Translations under genes and position numbers: made by a program
The notes under the pieces: generated by a model
Told to the model about the DNA's origin: nothing
Seen by the model: the letters and a program-made list of their open reading frames with translations, nothing else
Database searches by the model: none
Shown: positions 1-6,618 of the stretch, in pieces
Numbering within the stretch: the stretch's first letter is position 1
Layout of the letters: each line of letters opens with the position of its first letter
Assembly (NCBI GenBank): GCA_903882335.1
Contig: CAIRWP010000147.1
Span: 1-13,661, forward strand
Direction: 5' to 3'
Origin: an uncultured Opitutia bacterium
GTDB lineage: Bacteria > Verrucomicrobiota > Verrucomicrobiia > Opitutales > UBA953
DNA length: 13,661 nucleotides

Positions 1-21
1 AAAGAAGGCCACTTTTCCCAT
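1..21 (-). CDS. Start of an unidentified gene (5' end only)
   Basis: Seven codons of a gene that runs off the left edge: ATG at 21-19 reading MGKVAFF. A good Shine-Dalgarno-like AAGGGA lies at 29-34, seven bases before the ATG, which is better than for most other genes here, and the ATG is 30 bases after the miaA stop on the same strand. A beta-strand-like start such as this is common in nucleotide-binding and dehydrogenase proteins, but seven residues cannot identify a family. It could also be a chance ATG. Confidence 0.4.
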
Positions 22-51
22 CCGGAGGTCCCTTGACCGTCAGAAACGGGC

Positions 52-945
52 TTATTCCCCGAGATTCGGGGTCAAACCTAGCCGGCGGAACCACTTACGT
101 TGTTTCCGGACCAGCGCCCAGGTGTCGAGATTGATGCGTTCCGCGAGTCCCTCCGGGGCTACCTGCCTGCCCCCGGTGAGCCAGTCCATGGTCGCCCGGT
201 AGCCCACCGCCCGAGCGGAGGGTAGTTCCGGGTCCAGGTTCAGGGCGAGCAGTTGCTCGGCTTCCTCGATCAAGCCGGCACCCAGCATCTCATCGGTTCG
301 TCGGGCGATGCGTGCCCGTAGCTCGCGATCCGGCCGTTCCAGTAGCTCGAAGGTCACCGGGTGGTCGGCAAACGGACCGCGGCGCTGGAGGAATTCCTCC
401 CGCAGCGCTTCGAGCGGCCGGCCGGTTGCCATCCTCCGCTCCAAGGCCTTAAGGACCCGAATCGGGTTCCGGGTATCCAACCAGGCGGGCAGGGTGGTCG
501 TCCCTTCGAGCTCGCGCAGGGCCGTCAGCATCGCCTCAAGCCCGCGGGCTTGGAGCGCACGGGAGGCCTCGATGACCGCCTCGCCGATCGGCTGATCATC
601 GGACACCGGGCCGAAGAACGCCGCGAGGTAGAAGCCGCTGCCGCCGGTCACGAGGAGGCGTTTGCCGCGACCCTGGGCGTCGGCGAGCGCCGCCTGCGCC
701 ATCGTCACGAACTGCACGACCGAGTAACGCTCCGTCGGCGCCACCAGGTCGAGCCCGTGGTGCCGCACGCGGGCTTGTTGCCCGGCGGTCGGCTTGGCTG
801 AGCCGATATCCATGCCCCGATAGACGCAAACCGAGTCGCAGGAGAGGATCTCCGCGTCGTTTTGCTCCGCCCAGACGAGGGCGGCCTCCGTCTTGCCGAC
901 CGCCGTCGGGCCGGTCAGGACATGGATCGCGGGCGCCTCCGTCAT
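52..945 (-). CDS. miaA: tRNA dimethylallyltransferase (tRNA A37 isopentenylation)
   Basis: 297 residues, the usual length for MiaA. The enzyme transfers the dimethylallyl group of DMAPP to N6 of adenosine 37 in cytosolic tRNAs that read codons starting with U. Visible motifs: P-loop GPTAVGKT at residues 12-19; the DSVCVYRGMDIGSAKP segment at 37-52 (family usually DSxQVYRGxDIGTAKP, here with Cys40); HHGLDL at 62-67; the GGSGFYL segment at 101-107; AVGYRATMDWLTG at 246-258; and the tRNA-binding KQRKWFRR near 281-288. I chose ATG at 945 because its first base is the last base of the cdsA stop (TGATG), a classic coupled start; an upstream in-frame TTG at 963 has no better support. It shares the isoprenoid theme with uppS two genes upstream. 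No Shine-Dalgarno is obvious, so expression probably depends on cdsA translation. Confidence 0.95.
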   Translation of the reverse strand: MTEAPAIHVLTGPTAVGKTEAALVWAEQNDAEILSCDSVCVYRGMDIGSAKPTAGQQARVRHHGLDLVAPTERYSVVQFVTMAQAALADAQGRGKRLLVTGGSGFYLAAFFGPVSDDQPIGEAVIEASRALQARGLEAMLTALRELEGTTTLPAWLDTRNPIRVLKALERRMATGRPLEALREEFLQRRGPFADHPVTFELLERPDRELRARIARRTDEMLGAGLIEEAEQLLALNLDPELPSARAVGYRATMDWLTGGRQVAPEGLAERINLDTWALVRKQRKWFRRLGLTPNLGE

Positions 946-1829
946 CAGGCCCGCTTCGCCCAATCGAGGCCGTACGAGAGGAGGACGAGCGCGGTCGGCG
1001 CGGTCAGCACGAGGCTGTCGATGAGGTCGAGCGCACCGCCGATACCCGGGATGGTGGCGCCGGAATCCTTCGCCCCGGCCAGCCGCTTGAAGACGGATTC
1101 GGCCAGGTCAGAGGGGATGCTCAGCAGCGCGAGCGGGAGCGCCATGAGGGCGGCCTTCGCGGGCGTCATGAACGGCAGGCCGAGCGGGCCGACGCAAATC
1201 CAGGCGAAGAGGGCCGAGGCGGCGGCGGAAAAAGCCAGACCGCCCGCGCAGCCCTCCCAGCTCTTGGCCGGGCTGATGCTCGGGGCGATCTTGTGGCGCC
1301 CGAACGGCACGCCGATGAGCAGGCCGCCGACGTCGGTGAACTTGGTCGCGACCACCACCCAGATGACATAATAAAGCCCGATGGGCTGGCGGCTCAGCAG
1401 CTGGCCGTCCTCCATCCGGGCGATCGCCACCAGCGAGGCGAGCATGAACGGGATGTAGGCGAAACCGTAGAGGGTGGGGAAGCGGCGGAGGAGCGCCGGG
1501 ACTTCGCCGGGGCGACGCAGCAACGCGAGCAGGTGGAGTCCGAAGAGCAGGGCGCCGAGGGTGAGGACCGTGTTGGCGCGGGCGCGTTCGTTCGCGAGGA
1601 AGAAGAGCGCGAAGAGCAGCACGAAGCCCGCCACGATCCCGCTCGGGCGCGGCCGGGGAACGCCGGGGATGCGGGCGGCCAGCTGGTGGAACTCGTACTG
1701 CGCCGCGCCGACGAGCAGGGCGAGTAGGCCGAAGGCCGCTTGCTCCGCCACCGAGAAGAACCCGCCGACCCAGATCACCAGGCCGACGACGACCCACAGG
1801 CCGAGGGTGCTCAGGGCGCGGTCTTTCAT
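945..1829 (-). CDS. cdsA: Phosphatidate cytidylyltransferase (CDP-diglyceride synthase)
   Basis: 294-residue multi-pass membrane protein. CdsA makes CDP-diacylglycerol from phosphatidate and CTP, the branch point of phospholipid synthesis. Hydrophobic segments are seen near residues 10-27, 31-43, 64-80, 86-104, 121-137, 152-163, 195-213 and 226-238. The segment with Asp166, Gly168-169, Ser186, Lys189 and WEG at 191-193 matches the CdsA SPxKxWEG region. The C-terminal family signature is at 245-272: SVFKRLAGAKDSG, then PGIGGALDLIDS. The family pattern has His where Ile263 stands and Arg where Leu269 stands; the other signature residues are kept. The start ATG overlaps the uppS stop by four bases (ATGA) and the stop overlaps the miaA start by one, so the three genes look co-translated. 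Function is clear from the fold and signature; the two substitutions are the only oddity. Confidence 0.93.
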   Translation of the reverse strand: MKDRALSTLGLWVVVGLVIWVGGFFSVAEQAAFGLLALLVGAAQYEFHQLAARIPGVPRPRPSGIVAGFVLLFALFFLANERARANTVLTLGALLFGLHLLALLRRPGEVPALLRRFPTLYGFAYIPFMLASLVAIARMEDGQLLSRQPIGLYYVIWVVVATKFTDVGGLLIGVPFGRHKIAPSISPAKSWEGCAGGLAFSAAASALFAWICVGPLGLPFMTPAKAALMALPLALLSIPSDLAESVFKRLAGAKDSGATIPGIGGALDLIDSLVLTAPTALVLLSYGLDWAKRA

Positions 1830-2581
1830 GCGGGGGGTGGGGTTTGGAGTTGCTCCGGGGTCATGCCGAAACGGCGCTCACGCTTCGCGTATTCCGCGAG
1901 GGCGAGCCGGAGTTGGTCCTTGGTAAAGTCGGGCCAATGCACCGATGCAAATACAATCTCCGCGTAGGCTGACTGCAGCAGCAGGAAGTTACTCAAGCGA
2001 TGCTCGCCCGAGGTGCGGATGATGAGGTCGGGGTCCGGCAGGCCGGCGGTCTGCAGGCGGGCCTCGAGCGCAGCCCAGTCGACCTGCGCCGGATCCTGGC
2101 GACCGGCCGCGACGTCCTCCGCGAGGCGCCGCGCCGCCGCGACGATCTCCTGACGGGCGCCGTAGTTCAGGGCGACGACGAGCTGGAAGGCGGTGAAATC
2201 GCGCGTCTTCGCGATGGCGTCTTCCAGCGGGCGGCGCACGAAGTCCGGCATCGCGGCGAGGTCGCCGATGACGCGGAGGCGCACGCCGCGCCGTTCGAGC
2301 CGGGCGAGGTGCGCGCGCAGCACCCACTCGCCGAGCTTGAAGAGGCCGCTGATCTCCTCGGGCGGGCGCTTCCAGTTCTCCGCCGAGAATGCGAAGACGG
2401 TGAGCGTGCCGATGCCTAGGTCGATGCAGTCGTCGACGATCTCGATCAGGCGCTCGGCCCCGCGGCGATGGCCTTCCAGCCGCGGCAGGCTGCGCGCGGC
2501 GGCCCAGCGGCCGTTCCCATCCATGATGATCCCCACGTGGCGGGGGAGGTCGGTGGGGCGCTGGTCGTCGGGGGCGGGCAC
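1826..2581 (-). CDS. uppS: Isoprenyl transferase (undecaprenyl diphosphate synthase family)
   Basis: 251 residues, standard for cis-prenyltransferases. It extends farnesyl diphosphate with isopentenyl diphosphate in cis to make the polyprenyl diphosphate that becomes the carrier for cell-wall and surface sugars. Motifs: HVGIIMDGNGRW at 15-26 with the catalytic Asp21; GHRRGAE at 37-43; FAFSAENWKRP at 63-73; LNYGAR at 138-143; RTSGEHRLSNFLL at 189-201; and YAEIVFASVHWPDF at 206-219, the last holding the conserved Glu208. The start is GTG at 2581: no other start lies between the upstream stop and the essential MDGNGRW motif. No Shine-Dalgarno is seen; a small hairpin sits six bases before the GTG. 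The gene begins 47 bases after the exbD-like stop and ends in an ATGA overlap with cdsA. Identity is certain at family level; the exact chain length of the product cannot be read from sequence. Confidence 0.95.
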   Translation of the reverse strand: MPAPDDQRPTDLPRHVGIIMDGNGRWAAARSLPRLEGHRRGAERLIEIVDDCIDLGIGTLTVFAFSAENWKRPPEEISGLFKLGEWVLRAHLARLERRGVRLRVIGDLAAMPDFVRRPLEDAIAKTRDFTAFQLVVALNYGARQEIVAAARRLAEDVAAGRQDPAQVDWAALEARLQTAGLPDPDLIIRTSGEHRLSNFLLLQSAYAEIVFASVHWPDFTKDQLRLALAEYAKRERRFGMTPEQLQTPPPA

Positions 2582-2587
2582 GGGAGC

Positions 2588-2600
2588 GGGCAGATTGCCC
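2588..2600 (-). other. Small hairpin just before the uppS start
   Basis: On the minus strand GGGCA-ATC-TGCCC forms a five-base-pair stem with a three-base loop, ending six bases before the GTG start of uppS, where a ribosome binding site would normally sit. It has no U-rich tail, so it is not a terminator. It may be chance in GC-rich DNA. Confidence 0.3.
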
Positions 2601-2628
2601 CTGCTTCACCGCCCGTGGCAACCGCGAA

Positions 2629-3102
2629 TCAACGTTCGCCCCGGGGCTCCTCGGTCGCGATCAGCACGCCGGGGAACCCGGCTTCGCGGACCAGTGCGCA
2701 GAGTTCCACGAACGCCTGCATCGTCAACGCGGCGTCGGCCTTGACCAGGACCGGCCGGTCGCGTCCGCCGGTGGCGGCCACGCGGCTGAGCTCCTTGCGC
2801 AGGCCCGTCCGGTCGATGACCCGTCCGGCCACGACGTAGATGCCGGTCCCGCGCGCCGAGACCAAGGTGACGGCGACGGCGGTGCGGGCGAGGTCAGGTT
2901 CCGCGTTGCGGGGCACCTGGGTTCGGCGGGCGAACGCGACCACGCGGTCGTCGAACGCGACCGAGGTGCCGGCGGTCAGCGCGAAGTGCCCGACCAGCGT
3001 CCAGACCAACGCCAGCGCCAGGCCGGCGAGGGCCAGGGGGGCCAGGTCCAGGCCTTGCTCGGCGGGGCGGACCTTCGCGAGGACTCCGAGGGGGGTGCGC
3101 AT
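2629..3102 (-). CDS. ExbD/TolR-like biopolymer transport protein, missing the membrane Asp
   Basis: 157 residues with the ExbD/TolR layout: a short cytosolic N-terminus, one membrane helix at about 22-44, then a periplasmic domain. The C-terminal part (RPVLVKADAALTMQAFVELC at 114-133, followed by LVREAGFPGVLIATEE to residue 152) is a good match to the ExbD periplasmic domain. In ExbD the helix begins TPxIDV and the Asp (D25 in E. coli ExbD) carries protons. Here the matching stretch reads APLALAG at 21-27, with Leu25 in the Asp position and no acidic residue inside the helix; His39 is the only ionisable one. Asp19 lies just outside, three residues before the Pro. The start ATG is one base after the exbB-like stop and has a fair Shine-Dalgarno, GAAGG at 3109-3113. 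A role as structural partner of the ExbB-like protein is inferred; proton conduction is doubtful. Confidence 0.82.
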   Translation of the reverse strand: MRTPLGVLAKVRPAEQGLDLAPLALAGLALALVWTLVGHFALTAGTSVAFDDRVVAFARRTQVPRNAEPDLARTAVAVTLVSARGTGIYVVAGRVIDRTGLRKELSRVAATGGRDRPVLVKADAALTMQAFVELCALVREAGFPGVLIATEEPRGER

Positions 3103-3103
3103 C

Positions 3104-3745
3104 TCAGGCCTTCGGCGGGGTCGCCGGAAGTTCGTGGCGGACGAACGTGATGATGGTGTGGGCCGCGACCTCCATCTCGGTTACGATCGAACGCACGCGG
3201 CCGACGAGGAAATGGTGGGCGAGGGCGCAGAGCGCCGCGATGAGCAGGCCGAAGCCCGCGGTCGCCAAGGCCGCCTGGGCCTGTCCCAGGATGGCGTCGC
3301 CGCTGGCGTAGAGGCTACCGTCGCGCAGGGCGGTCACGATCCCGTAGCCGGAGAGCACGCCGCCGGCCAGGCCGAGCAGCGGGGCGACCCGGCCGATGGC
3401 GGCGATCGAGCCGAGCCGGCGTTCCAGCACCGGCAGCTCGAGCAAGGCGGCTTCGGTGGCGGCGGCGCGCATGGCTTCCTCGCCTTGGCCCGAGCGGAGG
3501 AGCGCGGCCTTGACCACCCGGGGGATGGGCCCCGGCGACTCCTCGCAGGCGGCCAGCGCCTCGAGCGGTCGGCCGGCCAGCAGGTTGTTGCGCACCCCGT
3601 CGATGAAGTCGGACGAGAGCACGAGGCCGCGGTGCAGGAACAGGGAGCGTTCCACCACGAACACCAGGACCAGGAAGGCTAGGACCAGCAGCAGCCAGGC
3701 GAACGGGCCGGCGTCGAAGGGGAAAGAGAAGGCGCAGGTGGTCAT
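3104..3745 (-). CDS. ExbB/TolQ/MotA-like inner membrane protein, proton-path residues altered
   Basis: 213 residues with the ExbB/TolQ pattern: membrane helix 1 at about 14-32, a cytosolic loop with the family-like LEALAACEESPGPIPRVVKA (61-80), helix 2 at about 114-137 (VAPLLGLAGGVLSGYG at 120-135) and helix 3 at about 152-180 (ALATAGFGLLIAAL at 159-172). In E. coli ExbB, Thr148 in helix 2 and Glu176 plus Thr181 in helix 3 line the proton path. By eye the equivalents are Gly129, Gln157 and Thr162, so only the second Thr is kept. ExbB and ExbD normally form an inner-membrane motor that uses the proton gradient to work on a periplasmic partner. The gene starts nine bases after the TPR gene stop and ends one base before the ExbD-like start, so the three form one unit. 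No clear Shine-Dalgarno is seen. Family membership is solid; activity as a proton motor is uncertain. Confidence 0.85.
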   Translation of the reverse strand: MTTCAFSFPFDAGPFAWLLLVLAFLVLVFVVERSLFLHRGLVLSSDFIDGVRNNLLAGRPLEALAACEESPGPIPRVVKAALLRSGQGEEAMRAAATEAALLELPVLERRLGSIAAIGRVAPLLGLAGGVLSGYGIVTALRDGSLYASGDAILGQAQAALATAGFGLLIAALCALAHHFLVGRVRSIVTEMEVAAHTIITFVRHELPATPPKA

Positions 3746-3754
3746 GACGGGGTC

Positions 3755-6565
3755 TTATTTGGGGCGGCGGAGCGTCGCAAGTTTGCTTTCGGCGGCGGCC
3801 TGGCCCGGCAATCGGGATTCGCCGGATTTCAGCCCGCGGTTAAGTTCGGGAATCAGCTGGTAGGCCGCGACGGCCTCGGCGACGTTACCTTCCTTCTCCC
3901 AGATCTGACCGAGGAGCAGGATGGCGCGGGCGAGCCAGATCCGCCCGCCGCGGCTGAATTCCGGGGCGGCCACGGCGCTGGCGCGGAGCGGACCAAGCAG
4001 GCCCACGAGGTTGGCGCGGGCTTCGCGCAGCGAGGCGGCCGCGTCCACGCCGGTCTCCGTCCCGGCCCGCTCCAGCAAGGATAGGGCGAGTTTGTAGCGC
4101 GCCTCGGCGGCCGTGTCGGGGTCCTTGGCGTAGGCGTCGCAGACGCGTTGGTAGGCGGCGACGGCGAGACCGAGGCGCTGCCGGTCGAGCTTGCCCATGC
4201 GGTCGCGGTTCAGTTCCGACCGGCCGAGCAGCGAGTCGGCGCGCGCCATCTCCGCCTGCGGTCGGGCCGGGTTATCGGCGTGGGCGCGGATCAGGTCGTC
4301 GAGGATTTTGTAGGAATTATCGAAGAGGCCGAGGGCCCGGAGTAGCTCGGCGCGGCGCAGCGTCACGCGGACGATCAGCGGGTGGCGGCCGTGCTGTTCG
4401 GCGAACAGCTCCAGTAGTTCGACGGCCTCCTTCAGTTTCGCCTCGCCTTCGGCGGGCGCCTGCTGGACCGCCTGTTCGGCGGCCTCGTAGAGCCCGAGCG
4501 CGGCGAAGTCGGCCAGGCCCGGTTTGCCCGCGAAATCCTTGCCCAGGCGGGTGAAGAGCGCCTGGGCCTCGGCGTGCTCCTCGCGTCCCGCGAGGAAGCG
4601 CCCTTCGGCCAGGAACGATGCGGCCGCGGCGGGGCTTTCGGGTTGGCTCTGGCGGAGCTTGCGGAACTCCTCGCGCCCCTTGGCCGCGTCCTGCCCGAGG
4701 AAGGTGCGGGCGCGCAGCAACGCGAGGTGCCCGCGCAGCTCCGGCACTTGTCCGCGCAAATCGCGGAGGGCGGCGGTCTCGGCCCCGGCATCCAGGCGGT
4801 CGAGGCGGCCGGCGATCTCGTCGGCCAGCCGCGCCGTGACCGTCGCCTGACCGTTGCCCAGCGCGACGAGCGCCTTCAGCCAGGCGAAGCGTAGGCCGAA
4901 GGCGGGGTCGTCGGCGGCGCTGGCGATGAAGGGGGCTAGGCGCGTCACGAGCTGGTCGGCTTCCGCGGGGCGGAGCGCCTGGCGCGCGTCGTCGATCACG
5001 TTCCAAGTATTGCGCCAGGTGATCGCGAGCTCCGGGGCGCGGGCGCCGCGGGCGGAGGCCTCGATGATGCCGGCCGCGCGGTCGCGCAGGGTGGCCTCCT
5101 TGCCTTGGGCGAGGACGCTGAGCACGCGTTGGTAGCAGGCGTCCCCGGCCAGGCGGGGGTCGCCGGACTCCGCCTGCGACGCGGCGTAGGCCTTCTCCGC
5201 GAGCACGAAATCGCCCGCCAGGAAGAGGCAGTCGGCCGCCAGCACGGCGAGCGTGTCGCGCTCCGCGGGGGCGGTGGTGAGGTCGCGCAAGCGACCCAGG
5301 GTCTCCGCGGCCAGCCGGTAGGAGCCTTCACCCCAGTAGGCCAGCGCCAGCGTCCGGTGGGCCTCGCGGGCCAACGGGCTCGCCGGGACGTCGCGGAGGA
5401 GGTCAGCGGCCGCCTGGCGGGCGATCTCCCGGTTGCCGGCCAAGGTCATGAGCTGGGCGCGGGCGAGGTGGATGGCGTCGAGCACCTTCGGGTCGCGGGG
5501 GCAGGCATAGGCGAACTCGCCTTGGCGCTTCATCAGGAAATCGTAGACCTCGTTGGCCACCGACTTGCGCTCCGAGAGCGGGGCCTCGAAGGCCGCGGCG
5601 ACCAGCCCGCGTAGCGCGGTCAGGCGGACCGCGGGGTTCGCGCCGTTACGGGCGGCGGCCATCAGGAGACGGCGCCCCTCGGGATCGTCCGTGCCGAGGA
5701 TCAGGCCGGCCAGGAGGTCGGCCTCGGCCCGCCGGGCCTCGCTGAGCGGACCGCAGTCGGCGAGGGCGCGGGTCGCCTCGCGGCGGGCCCCGCGGACGCG
5801 CTCCCGCTCCTTGCGGAAGGCTTCGGTCTCCGGCGCGCCGGCGGGGAGCCGGGGCCAGTCGTGCAGCCGCGCGATGCCCAGCGCGAGGTTGCGGGCGTAG
5901 GCGAAGGCGAGCGGCGAACCCTTCGCGTTGGCCGTCATCTCTCGCAGCAGCCCCACGGTGCGTTCCTCGACCTTACCCGCCGAGACCAGGGCGCGGTACC
6001 CGAGGATCTCGATCCGCTGCCGTTGCTCCTCGGAGGTCGCGGTGCGCGAGGCCGCCTCGAGGTTGAGGTTGGTGGCGAGGTTATCGCCGTTGGCCGCGGC
6101 GATCATCCAGCGCAGCGCGTAGCCCCAGGCCACCTCGTCGGGAGGCAGGCGGTTCGGGTCCAGACCGCTCGCGATCGCAGCCGCCTCGGCCAACTGGTCG
6201 TCGAGCAGGGCGAGCAGGCCCTCGCGGAGCCGGCGCGCCGGGCCCGCCGGCGCTTCGAGCAGGGCGGCCTTGGCTTCCGCCGGGCGGGTCCGTTCCAGGA
6301 GGGCGGCGGACAGGCCGAGCGCGATGCGGCCGCGGTCGGCCGCGGTCGTCTTGCGCGCCTGGACGAAAAGTTCCTCCGCGGTCGCGGCCAGGCCCGCGGC
6401 GAGGGCTTCCTCAGCGAGCTCGAGCGTCGTGCGCTGGCGCGGGCCGCGGTCCGGCGGGTTCGGTACGCCGAGGCCGAGGGTCGCCGACGGCAGGTCCTGC
6501 GCGAACGCCCCGCCGGTGAGGACGCCGGCGACGGCGAGGAGGGTGGCCAGAAACAACCGAGGCAT
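3755..6565 (-). CDS. Large exported TPR-repeat protein linked to ExbB/ExbD-like genes
   Basis: 936 residues. The first 22 form a typical signal peptide (MPRLFLATLLAVAGVLTGGAFA, with Arg3, a hydrophobic core and AFA before a likely cut ahead of Gln23). There is no lipobox Cys, so the protein is probably periplasmic or loosely outer-membrane associated. The remainder is Ala/Leu/Arg-rich and almost wholly helical, with many tetratricopeptide-like units, for example LAEEALAAGLAATAEELFVQ near the N-terminus, a unit with LAEKAYAASQAESGDPRLAG mid-protein, and one with AEAQALFTRLGKDFAGKPGL towards the end. I see no enzyme motif. Such proteins commonly act as scaffolds, as YbgF/BamD-like TPR proteins do. 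The start is ATG 6565, fixed by the signal peptide; it lies inside the 3' arm of a strong hairpin. The open frame continues upstream inside lysC but encodes Arg/Pro-rich shadow sequence. Tight spacing to exbB suggests it is the partner of that complex; function otherwise unknown. Confidence 0.85.
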   Translation of the reverse strand: MPRLFLATLLAVAGVLTGGAFAQDLPSATLGLGVPNPPDRGPRQRTTLELAEEALAAGLAATAEELFVQARKTTAADRGRIALGLSAALLERTRPAEAKAALLEAPAGPARRLREGLLALLDDQLAEAAAIASGLDPNRLPPDEVAWGYALRWMIAAANGDNLATNLNLEAASRTATSEEQRQRIEILGYRALVSAGKVEERTVGLLREMTANAKGSPLAFAYARNLALGIARLHDWPRLPAGAPETEAFRKERERVRGARREATRALADCGPLSEARRAEADLLAGLILGTDDPEGRRLLMAAARNGANPAVRLTALRGLVAAAFEAPLSERKSVANEVYDFLMKRQGEFAYACPRDPKVLDAIHLARAQLMTLAGNREIARQAAADLLRDVPASPLAREAHRTLALAYWGEGSYRLAAETLGRLRDLTTAPAERDTLAVLAADCLFLAGDFVLAEKAYAASQAESGDPRLAGDACYQRVLSVLAQGKEATLRDRAAGIIEASARGARAPELAITWRNTWNVIDDARQALRPAEADQLVTRLAPFIASAADDPAFGLRFAWLKALVALGNGQATVTARLADEIAGRLDRLDAGAETAALRDLRGQVPELRGHLALLRARTFLGQDAAKGREEFRKLRQSQPESPAAAASFLAEGRFLAGREEHAEAQALFTRLGKDFAGKPGLADFAALGLYEAAEQAVQQAPAEGEAKLKEAVELLELFAEQHGRHPLIVRVTLRRAELLRALGLFDNSYKILDDLIRAHADNPARPQAEMARADSLLGRSELNRDRMGKLDRQRLGLAVAAYQRVCDAYAKDPDTAAEARYKLALSLLERAGTETGVDAAASLREARANLVGLLGPLRASAVAAPEFSRGGRIWLARAILLLGQIWEKEGNVAEAVAAYQLIPELNRGLKSGESRLPGQAAAESKLATLRRPK

Positions 6566-6596
6566 CGACCCGACAATGGTCGGTCCGATGCCTCGG
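6557..6596 (-). terminator. Strong hairpin with U-rich tail after lysC; overlaps the TPR start codon
   Basis: On the minus strand an 11-base perfect arm CCGAGGCATCG (6596-6586) pairs with CGATGCCTCGG (6567-6557). The stem continues inward with ACC/GGT and GAC/GTC, each step with a single-base bulge, closing on a CATT loop. TTGTTTCT follows directly, which is U-rich enough for a rho-independent terminator. It begins 22 bases after the lysC stop. The ATG of the TPR gene (6565-6563) lies inside the 3' arm, so the structure could also block translation start, and the palindrome could be a protein operator. Confidence 0.65.
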
Positions 6597-6618
6597 GCAA
6601 GAGGGGAGTGCGGTCGGC

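Noticed and set aside
57..71. CCCCGA-ATC-TCGGGG hairpin at the end of miaA as a terminator
   Set aside because: It lies within the last codons of miaA, is short, and is followed by AATAAGCCC and not by a U-rich tract; a further gene seems to start just after.
946..963. TTG start for miaA six codons upstream
   Set aside because: It extends further into cdsA. The ATG in the TGATG overlap is the normal arrangement and directly precedes the conserved N-terminus.
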